The notes below the pieces were generated by a model. It made no database searches, was not told where the DNA came from, and was given only the letters and a program-made list of their open reading frames with translations. Of a DNA stretch of 19,185 bases, positions 13,619 through 19,185 are shown one piece after another. This stretch comes from Bacillota bacterium (GTDB lineage Bacteria > Bacillota > Clostridia > Christensenellales > CAG-138): the NCBI GenBank assembly GCA_023409435.1, contig JAEYHP010000111.1, positions 1 to 19,185 on the forward strand, read 5' to 3'. Position 1 is the first letter of the stretch. Every line of letters starts with the position of its first letter. Position numbers and translations under genes: made by a program.

Positions 13619-14538
13619 GCAGTTCCTCCTTTGAGCGACTGTATGGTTTCCTGTAAGCTCGCCTCGTCCTGCACGTTATGTGTTCTAGCCTCGGGCAGTA
13701 TCTTTTTGACAAGGCCTGTCAGCGTTTTCCCGGGGCCGACCTCCACAAACGTATCGATCCCGGCCTCCGCCATAAACCGTATGGATTGCTCAAAGCGCAC
13801 AGGTTCGGCGATCTGCTGTGCTAACAGGTTGGCATAGGGCGGAGCGTAGGGCGAAGCCGTCGCATTGGCGTATACGGGGCAGGAGGGAGTTTGAAAAGAA
13901 AAATCGGATAATAGCTGAAAAAATTCCTCCGCCGCTTCCGCCATATAGGGGGAATGGAACGCGCCGTTCACCGCAAGGGGCATTGCCCTGCCTCCCGCAG
14001 CCTGCGCCGCCACGCAAAACGCGCTAAGCGCACCCTGTTCGCCCGCCACCACCAACTGTCCGGGGCAATTATAATTGACCGGGTACACGCCCGGATGGGA
14101 AACGCACAGTGACTCCACCTGCTCGTTTGTGAGCTTTAAAACCGCCGCCATGCCGCCGCTTGTCTGTTCCGCTGCCCGCTGCATCGTTTCCGCGCGCCTG
14201 CACACCAGACGGAACCCGTCCGCATGGGAGAACGCCCCGGCGTATGTGAGCGCCGCGACCTCGCCCAGGGAAAACCCGCATATGGCCTCGGGAACGACGC
14301 CCGCCTCCTGCAACGCACAGGCCGCCGCCAGGTCCACCGAAAATACACAGGGCTGCGTGTTCGCCGTCCGGCCCAATTCCTCTTTTGTGCCTGTAAAGCA
14401 CTGGGCGCTTGTGCCGGGGCGGAAACTGTCCGCCACATCAAACACGGCGCGGGCAGCTTTGGAGCTTTTATAAAGCGCCTCCCCCATGCCAGGATACTGC
14501 GCGCCCTGCCCCGCGAACAAAAAGGCTATTGCACCCAT
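13612..14538 (-). CDS. fabD: Malonyl-CoA:ACP transacylase
   Basis: A 308-residue alpha/beta-hydrolase-like transferase that moves malonyl from CoA to ACP. Seen: FAGQGAQYPGMG (8-19), the nucleophile elbow GFSLGE with Ser90, and His195 in GAFHSPYM. The usual His before the nucleophile (GHSLG in E. coli) is Phe here, a change seen in some other Bacillota homologues. The ATG at 14538 has AAAGGAG seven bases upstream and overlaps the end of fabK by 13 bases. Confidence 0.96.
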   Translation of the reverse strand: MGAIAFLFAGQGAQYPGMGEALYKSSKAARAVFDVADSFRPGTSAQCFTGTKEELGRTANTQPCVFSVDLAAACALQEAGVVPEAICGFSLGEVAALTYAGAFSHADGFRLVCRRAETMQRAAEQTSGGMAAVLKLTNEQVESLCVSHPGVYPVNYNCPGQLVVAGEQGALSAFCVAAQAAGGRAMPLAVNGAFHSPYMAEAAEEFFQLLSDFSFQTPSCPVYANATASPYAPPYANLLAQQIAEPVRFEQSIRFMAEAGIDTFVEVGPGKTLTGLVKKILPEARTHNVQDEASLQETIQSLKGGTAC

Positions 14539-15470
14539 TTGCAGGCTCCTTTGAGCAATGCTTCCGCTTCGTCAATCAGCTCACGGATGATGTCGCATGC
14601 GGGCTGCTCCTTGGTTACCATAGCGGCAGACTGTCCCGCCATGACGCTGCCGTTCTTCATATCACCTTCACGGGCCGCCAAACGCAAAGCACCGGCGCCA
14701 TATTTCTCCAGTTCCTCGTTGGGAATGGCGCTGTCATATTCGCGGCGAATGAATTCGCGCATGAACTGGTTTTTGATGGCGCGCACAGGGTGCCCCAGGC
14801 GCTTGCCCGCCATAGCGGTATCGATATCCTTGGCCTGCAGGATGCGATCCTTATAGTTTTGGTGTATGGTGCACTCGTTGGCCACAAGGAACCTCGTTCC
14901 AACCTGTACGCCCACCGCGCCCAGCATGAACGCAGCAGCCACTCCCCTGCCGTCCGCAATACCGCCAGCGGCGATGACAGGAACGTCCACTACATCGCAC
15001 ACCTGGGGAACAAGCACCATGGTGGTGAGATCCCCTACATGGCCGCCGCTTTCCCCGCCTTCCGCGATCACGGCACTTGCTCCGCTGCGCACAACAAGCT
15101 TCGCCACGGCGGTGGAAGGCACCACGGGAATCACCTTGATGCCAGCGTCGATCCACGCGCCCATAAACCGCGAAGGGTTGCCGGCACCGGTCGCTACCAC
15201 CGGCACGCGCTCCTCAATCACTACCTTTGCCACTTCTTCCACATGCGGGCTCATTAGCATGATATTCACGCCAAAGGGCTTCGCGGTGCGGGCGCGCGTG
15301 TTGCGAATCTCATTGCGCACCCATTCCGCATCCGCGTTCATGGCGGAAACGATGCCAAGGCCGCCCGCGTTGCTGACGGCGGAAGCCAAGGAAGCATCCG
15401 ATACCCAGGCCATGCCGCCCTGCAGCACAGGGTAATCTATGCCCAGAAGGCCGCACAGCGGGGTCTTCAT
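14526..15470 (-). CDS. fabK: Enoyl-ACP reductase II (FMN-dependent)
   Basis: A 314-residue TIM-barrel flavoprotein related to nitronate monooxygenase that reduces enoyl-ACP with NADH and FMN, the last step of each elongation cycle. Seen: YPVLQGGMAWVSD at the N-terminus, AGGLGI, the catalytic loop GGESGGHVG with His144, the same position as in Streptococcus pneumoniae FabK, and GGIADGRG then GVQVGTRFLV for the phosphate of FMN. FabK enzymes are insensitive to triclosan, and no fabI is in the window. The start overlaps the acpP stop as ATGA. Context excludes nitronate monooxygenase. Confidence 0.96.
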   Translation of the reverse strand: MKTPLCGLLGIDYPVLQGGMAWVSDASLASAVSNAGGLGIVSAMNADAEWVRNEIRNTRARTAKPFGVNIMLMSPHVEEVAKVVIEERVPVVATGAGNPSRFMGAWIDAGIKVIPVVPSTAVAKLVVRSGASAVIAEGGESGGHVGDLTTMVLVPQVCDVVDVPVIAAGGIADGRGVAAAFMLGAVGVQVGTRFLVANECTIHQNYKDRILQAKDIDTAMAGKRLGHPVRAIKNQFMREFIRREYDSAIPNEELEKYGAGALRLAAREGDMKNGSVMAGQSAAMVTKEQPACDIIRELIDEAEALLKGACKWVQ

Positions 15471-15706
15471 GCATTGTTCTCCTTGGCCTTCAATTGTTCT
15501 TCGATGGCTTCGACGAGCCCCTGCACGGTACGCATAGATTCGGTCAGCTCCAGCTGGATGGAAAACTCCTCCTCCACGCTCATGGCAAGTTCCACACGGT
15601 CGAGAGAATCGAGCCCCAGCTCCTCAAACGTGGTGTCCGGCGTGATGCCTTCCGCCTCGACGTCCTTGTAGTTCTTGAGAATTTTTGCGATTTTTTCTAA
15701 GATCAT
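15467..15706 (-). CDS. acpP: Acyl carrier protein
   Basis: A 79-residue acidic four-helix protein. Ser34 in LGLDSLDRVEL is the site for the 4'-phosphopantetheine arm that carries the growing acyl chain. AGGAGG precedes the ATG, 24 bases after fabH; the high-quality binding site suits a protein needed in great excess. It overlaps fabK by four bases. The phosphopantetheinyl transferase is not in the window. Confidence 0.97.
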   Translation of the reverse strand: MILEKIAKILKNYKDVEAEGITPDTTFEELGLDSLDRVELAMSVEEEFSIQLELTESMRTVQGLVEAIEEQLKAKENNA

Positions 15707-15730
15707 ACCTATAATGCCTCCTGAAATTAT

Positions 15731-16696
15731 TTATTGCCCTTTGCACCAGCGCAGGACGCAGGCCCCGGTTGTGAAGCCCCCTCCAAATGCGCTTAAGGCC
15801 AGATATTCGCCTTTTTTGAATGTTCCCGCGCGGCTGAGTTCATCCATCAGCACCGGAATGCTCGCGGCGGAGGTGTTGCCAAACCGCGCGATATTCATAT
15901 GGTATCGGTCCGCCGGGATATTAAGCCGCCCTTTTGCCGCCTCGATAATGCGGCTGTTCGCCTGGTGCGGCAGCACATGATGAACCTGCTCCTGCTTTAA
16001 TCCCGCCGCGGATATAACGGCTGATAGATCCTGGCAGATGGAGGCGACAGCGAACTTATATACCTCCTGCCCGTTCATATACACATACGGGTCGCGCCGC
16101 GGCTGATTGGAAAACGGGCTGTTGCCCTGTACGTTGGGGATGAAAAGATGCTCGTCGTTTCCGCTTGCCGTCACCTTTAAGGAAAGAAGGTCCTCTCCCT
16201 CCCCTAAGATCACCGCGCCCGCCGCGTCCCCGAACAGCACGCAAGTCGCCCGGTCCGCCCAGTCCGCCATTTTGGTCATGGCCTCCGCCGCCACGACCAG
16301 TACCTTCTTCACACGTTTTCTTGCGAAGTAGCCGTCCGCGACATCAAGTGCATACAAAAAGCCCGAGCATGCGGCGTTAATGTCCATCGCAGGGCAAGTC
16401 GCCCCCAGCTCCTTTTGCAGCATGCAGGCCATCGTGGGGGTGATGTAATCGTTGCGGATGGTGGCGCAGAGTATCAGATCCAATTCGTTTGAGCTTACGC
16501 CCGCGTCGTCAAGCGCGCGCCTTGCAGCTAAAAGCGCGATATCGACCAATGTTTCATCGGTCAGCACGCGCCGTTCCTGTACGCCCGTGCGGGTACGTAT
16601 CCACTCGTCCGAGGTGTCCACCATGGTGGAAAGCTCCTCATTTGTCACAACGCGTTTGGGGTGCGCGCTGCCGGTCCCGAGTATTGAAAAACTCAT
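15731..16696 (-). CDS. fabH: 3-oxoacyl-ACP synthase III
   Basis: A 321-residue condensing enzyme that begins chains by joining an acyl-CoA primer to malonyl-ACP. The catalytic Cys110 (INAACSGFLYAL), His244 (LPHQAN) and Asn274 (RFGNTSAAS) match the E. coli FabH positions 112/244/274. Whether it prefers acetyl-CoA or branched primers cannot be read here. The ATG follows the stop of the regulator gene with no gap (TAAATG), with GGAGG upstream. Confidence 0.97.
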   Translation of the reverse strand: MSFSILGTGSAHPKRVVTNEELSTMVDTSDEWIRTRTGVQERRVLTDETLVDIALLAARRALDDAGVSSNELDLILCATIRNDYITPTMACMLQKELGATCPAMDINAACSGFLYALDVADGYFARKRVKKVLVVAAEAMTKMADWADRATCVLFGDAAGAVILGEGEDLLSLKVTASGNDEHLFIPNVQGNSPFSNQPRRDPYVYMNGQEVYKFAVASICQDLSAVISAAGLKQEQVHHVLPHQANSRIIEAAKGRLNIPADRYHMNIARFGNTSAASIPVLMDELSRAGTFKKGEYLALSAFGGGFTTGACVLRWCKGQ

Positions 16697-17155
16697 TTAT
16701 GCCTCCGCAGTGTTGATCTTGCCCTTGAAGAACGCGTTGAGCTTCATGACGCCCTTCATCAGCGCATGCTTCTCCTCCTCGTTCATTTCACGCAGAACGT
16801 TTCTTACCATATTTTCATGGAAGTAGCGGTGGGCGGCGTCCGCCTTCTTGCCGCTTTTAGTCAGCTTGACATAGACGGTCCGGCTGTCCGCCGCCCCGCG
16901 CACCTTTTCCACATAGCCTTTTGCAGCAAGCTTGTTGATCGCCACCGTCACCGAAGGCAGCGTAATGCGCATATCCTCCGCGATAGAGCTGATGGTTCTC
17001 CCGCTTTCCTGGAACTTGCCCACGGATTCAATCAGATGCAGCTCGCCGATGGTAAGGTTCATCACGCTGCTTTCGAGCGTCTTCTCTTCCACCTTGAGGA
17101 TATTGCGGAACGTATCTACGAACAGTTCGTTCAGGTGCGCCGAAAACTCATCCAA
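16697..17155 (-). CDS. fabT: MarR-family regulator of the fatty-acid operon (FabT-like)
   Basis: A 152-residue winged-helix protein of the MarR family: ELHLIESVGKF leads into the helix-turn-helix (SSIAEDMRITLPSVTVAINKLAAKGYV) and the wing (RGAADSRTVYVKLT). By position at the head of the fab operon it corresponds to FabT of streptococci, which represses the operon when bound to long-chain acyl-ACP; that function is inferred here. The TTG at 17155 is preferred because GGGGAGGG lies eight bases upstream; an in-frame GTG at 17173 has no binding site and lies next to the operator. It is probably autoregulated. Confidence 0.88.
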   Translation of the reverse strand: MDEFSAHLNELFVDTFRNILKVEEKTLESSVMNLTIGELHLIESVGKFQESGRTISSIAEDMRITLPSVTVAINKLAAKGYVEKVRGAADSRTVYVKLTKSGKKADAAHRYFHENMVRNVLREMNEEEKHALMKGVMKLNAFFKGKINTAEA

Positions 17156-17178
17156 GCGTTTGACCCTCCCCACGATAC

Positions 17179-17224
17179 TTAGATTGACTAACTAATAATA
17201 ATTCGCTCCATGCTATGTTGTCAA
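17179..17224 (-). promoter_or_regulatory. Main promoter and operator of the fatty-acid operon
   Basis: On the minus strand TTGACA (17224-17219), an 18-base spacer and TATTAT (17200-17195) form a strong sigma-A promoter. Directly after the -10, TTAGTTAGTCAATCTAA (17195-17179) is an imperfect inverted repeat with TTAG/CTAA ends covering the likely start of transcription. Streptococcal FabT sites are dyads of similar size and position, so a MarR-type operator is a fair inference. Confidence 0.7.
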
Positions 17225-17291
17225 GCGGCATAACATGCCACAACTGCGCGGGCTTTGTTGAACCGGCGCCGTTTTTATGACGTGCAAGCAC

Positions 17292-17331
17292 AAAAAGCGG
17301 GCGTTCAGTTTTATCTGAACGCCCGCCTTTT
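17292..17331 (-). terminator. Rho-independent terminator after the epimerase-like gene
   Basis: AAAGCGGGCGTTCAG pairs with CTGAACGCCCGCCTTT around a six-base loop, and the minus strand ends in five T. It lies 18 bases past the stop codon of the minus-strand epimerase-like gene and insulates the fab promoter just beyond. The flanking A/T runs would also let it work on the plus strand. Confidence 0.88.
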
Positions 17332-17348
17332 GAAACGGCAGCGGTAGT

Positions 17349-18398
17349 CTATTTGATGCCCGAAAGCGCGATATACTGCGAGATTTCCGAGGGATCGTCC
17401 AATACCTCCACGCGCAGGTCCACCTGCAGCGTCTCGCCGGGTCCGACATATTGCAGCTCGCCTTTTTCCCGCGCCTCCGGGCGGGACTGCACGCCGGACG
17501 TCGTGGGCTCGAGCCCCAGCGCATAATCGCCCGCGCGCATGCACTTCCATTCGCAAAGCACCGGGCACTGCGCGGGGTTGTAGTGGATCACGACAGCTAA
17601 GCCCATCTTTTCGTTGTGCAGCATGGCAAACTGGCCGCCCGCGCCGCCGCTGTGGAAGTAGCACTGCTCCTCGCGGCCGACTTCCGGTGCGATCATGAGC
17701 TGATGCCGGTCGATTTCCTGCGCGGCAAAGGGCGTGCGCGGTATTACGGTATCGGTGCTGAAATACGCCTTCGCGCCCGCGTCCAGCATGGGATAGCCGA
17801 AATTGAAGTGGTACAGGTTCATGACGGGCTGTTCCTCAAACCCGCAGTTCTCTATGGTATCCGCAAAACGGATGACGTTCGCCTCGGTCTCTATCGTCAT
17901 ACTGCGGTGCAGGTAGACGTTTTCCCCGAACACGCGCGCCTGCCGCATGGAACCGGAAACGCGGAGCACCGCGTCCTCGCCTTCATAGGCAAGCTCCTTG
18001 TTGACATATTCGGCGGGGATGTTGGAAAGCGGGCCGTGCAGGCCGTAGGCGCGGCCTTGCTCTTCAAAGGAGGGCCCGGCGTACGTAATGCCGCAGTTGG
18101 TTAAAAAACCGCCGGTAAAATTCTTCAGAAATCCGTAATCGCCGTCCTCGGTATAGAATTCCGGCCCCGCAAGCCCTGCCTTGGAAACAAAGCCGAGGTT
18201 GACGCCGCGGTAAGAAAGAAAGGGGATATCCATGCCCCGGTCAGGCAGCACGGTCAATTCAAGGCCCTTGCCGTTTTTGATATCGATTGCGCGAAGCCCC
18301 TTCGCGCGGCCGTCCTGCAGCGTGTAGGCCTTCATGCCCAGCAAGGCGGAGAGGTCGTTTGCGGATTTGAGCAGTTCGTATTTTTCGTTTCTTTTCAT
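17349..18398 (-). CDS. Aldose 1-epimerase-like protein (DUF4432 family)
   Basis: A 349-residue protein of the galactose-mutarotase-like beta-sandwich superfamily. Seen: LELTVLPDRGMDIPFLSYRG near the N-terminus, YGLHGPLSNIPAEY (His in the family HG..S..PA motif), MNLYHFNFGYPML and GLEPTTSG with a possible catalytic Glu near the C-terminus. Members probably act on the anomeric carbon of a sugar or sugar acid; the true substrate is unknown. The ATG at 18398 has AAGGAG upstream; a longer frame to 18563 runs over the preceding regulator gene and is rejected. It is the second gene after a LacI/AraR-type regulator, with 76 bases between, which suggests a carbohydrate locus that continues to the right. 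Confidence 0.88.
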   Translation of the reverse strand: MKRNEKYELLKSANDLSALLGMKAYTLQDGRAKGLRAIDIKNGKGLELTVLPDRGMDIPFLSYRGVNLGFVSKAGLAGPEFYTEDGDYGFLKNFTGGFLTNCGITYAGPSFEEQGRAYGLHGPLSNIPAEYVNKELAYEGEDAVLRVSGSMRQARVFGENVYLHRSMTIETEANVIRFADTIENCGFEEQPVMNLYHFNFGYPMLDAGAKAYFSTDTVIPRTPFAAQEIDRHQLMIAPEVGREEQCYFHSGGAGGQFAMLHNEKMGLAVVIHYNPAQCPVLCEWKCMRAGDYALGLEPTTSGVQSRPEAREKGELQYVGPGETLQVDLRVEVLDDPSEISQYIALSGIK

Positions 18399-18438
18399 TC
18401 TGGACTCCTTATCAGATATTGCGAGGCTGCGAATGGGG

Positions 18439-18452
18439 TGAAAGCGCTCGGG
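18439..18452. promoter_or_regulatory. Possible catabolite (cre-like) site
   Basis: TGAAAGCGCTCGGG lies in the 76-base gap before the epimerase-like gene. Its first ten bases fit the cre pattern TGNAANCGNT bound by CcpA in Bacillota, but the other half is poor. A LacI-type operator with the palindrome AGCGCT is another reading. Weak evidence. Confidence 0.25.
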
Positions 18453-18474
18453 TGCCAACCCCGCAGCTAACCAA

Positions 18475-19185
18475 CTAGTTTTCTTCCGGCAGCCGCCGTA
18501 CCGATTCCCGCTCCACCAGCCGCGGTTCAAACAGATACCCTCCGGCAAACGTGGGTTCCGCAATCATTTCCAGCAGCTGCTGCGCCGCAAGTTCACCCAA
18601 TGCCTGCCCCGGATGCATAACGGAGGTAAGCGCCGGAACGCATACCGTGGCGAGATTGGAGTCGTCGTAGCCTATGACGGATACGTCCCTTGGAATCTGC
18701 CTGCCGCTTTGGCGCAGCTGCTCGATCAGTGCAAGCGCCACCTGGTCGTTGTAGCAGAAAACCGCGGTGCACGGGGATATGCGGGCAAGCAATTGCGGGT
18801 CCTTCATGGCGAATATCGTTTCCCGGTCCTCGGTGGAATACCAATAGATGTGCTCCTCGTTCTGTAACAGGTCGTGCTCGGAGAGCGCCTTCATGAACCC
18901 CTGATACCGCAGATGCCCCTGGTGATCGTCGTGCTTGAATATGCCTCCTATGCGTTTATGCCCCATCTGAATAAAGTGCATGCACGCAAGGTAGCCGCCC
19001 TTACTGTCGTCCACTGCGACATAGGGCAGCGCAAGCCCTTTTACATATGCGTTTACCTGCAAAACGGGGATTCCCCTGCGCAGAAACTCCTGATAATACG
19101 CCGCGTTCACATGGGGCAGGGCGCTCTTTACAGGCTCCACCAGCACGCCGTCCACATCCTTTTCCAGCATGGCGCGCAGGTGCTT
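18475..19185 (-). CDS. LacI/AraR-type sugar-responsive regulator, 5'-truncated
   Basis: The C-terminal part (about 236 residues visible) of a transcription regulator with a periplasmic-binding-protein-like ligand domain. Seen: VDGVLVEP, VDDSKGGYLACMHFIQMGHKRIGGIF, CYNDQVALALIEQL, VSVIGYDDSNLA and PALTSVMHPGQALGELAAQQLLEMI, the typical order of this domain. GIFKHDDHQGHLRYQGF recalls the AraR group, which carries a GntR-type DNA-binding domain rather than LacI, but the N-terminus is beyond the window. The frame is open to the last base, so the ATG at 19170 is not the start. It likely controls the adjacent epimerase-like gene and further sugar genes outside. Confidence 0.88.
   Translation of the reverse strand, partial: KHLRAMLEKDVDGVLVEPVKSALPHVNAAYYQEFLRRGIPVLQVNAYVKGLALPYVAVDDSKGGYLACMHFIQMGHKRIGGIFKHDDHQGHLRYQGFMKALSEHDLLQNEEHIYWYSTEDRETIFAMKDPQLLARISPCTAVFCYNDQVALALIEQLRQSGRQIPRDVSVIGYDDSNLATVCVPALTSVMHPGQALGELAAQQLLEMIAEPTFAGGYLFEPRLVERESVRRLPEEN

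Noticed and set aside
14526..15470. Reading FabK as a nitronate monooxygenase
   Set aside because: The fold is shared, but His144 at the FabK position and the place between acpP and fabD make enoyl-ACP reductase much more likely.
17156..17173. GTG at 17173 as start of the MarR-type regulator
   Set aside because: There is no Shine-Dalgarno sequence upstream and the start would follow the operator immediately; GGGGAGGG instead serves the TTG at 17155.
18399..18563. N-terminal extension of the epimerase-like protein from 18563
   Set aside because: It would overlap the regulator gene by about 90 bases and has no matching family residues; the ATG at 18398 has a good AAGGAG.

Overview
The window reads as chromosomal DNA of a low-to-mid GC Gram-positive bacterium (Bacillota), most likely class Clostridia. 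The main reason is the complete type II fatty-acid cluster in the order fabT-like, fabH, acpP, fabK, fabD, fabG, fabF, accB, fabZ, accC, accD, accA, which is known from clostridia and streptococci. Other support: FabK (not FabI) as enoyl reductase, strong AGGAGG-type ribosome binding sites, several TTG starts, and an XRE-cupin/AzlCD pair. The genus cannot be fixed from sequence alone.

Left part (1-1534, plus strand): the 3' part of a pyridoxal/pyridoxamine kinase gene, then a compact MITE-like element (680-841) with 16-bp terminal inverted repeats whose left end supplies the kinase stop codon, then an HD-domain hydrolase gene and a clear intrinsic terminator.

Metal-resistance block (1535-4674, minus strand): a CadC/SmtB-type repressor with both known metal sites, a 75-residue stand-alone heavy-metal-associated domain, and a Zn/Cd/Pb P1B-2 ATPase with two more such domains. 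A strong promoter drives the repressor. Two near-identical operator-like inverted repeats lie before the repressor and before the transport genes, which suggests one repressor shuts both.

Amino-acid export block (4675-6900): an XRE-cupin regulator diverges from azlC-azlD (branched-chain amino-acid export), with a perfect 16-bp palindrome between the two overlapping promoters. A 51-bp hairpin repeat occurs twice (4684-4734 and 6645-6695). In the second copy the 3' arm contains the Shine-Dalgarno sequence of a 67-residue small protein, so it may act as terminator and translational switch together.

Fatty-acid block (17224-6905, minus strand): one long, tightly coupled operon of twelve biosynthetic/regulatory genes plus a final DegV/FakB-like fatty-acid-binding protein, itself coupled to accA by an ATGA overlap. 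Together the genes make malonyl-CoA (accABCD), load ACP (fabD, acpP), start (fabH) and elongate (fabF, fabG, fabZ, fabK) acyl chains. A MarR-type regulator at the front has its own operator-like site on the operon promoter. No fabM, fabA or fabI is in the window.

Right end (17292-19185, minus strand): a strong terminator, an aldose-1-epimerase-like (DUF4432) gene and the C-terminal ligand domain of a LacI/AraR-type sugar regulator cut by the window edge.

Most of the window is well-conserved housekeeping biology. The points most worth testing are the RBS-containing hairpin repeat with its small protein, the MITE-like element, the DegV/FakB protein fused into the fab operon, and the operator pairs.
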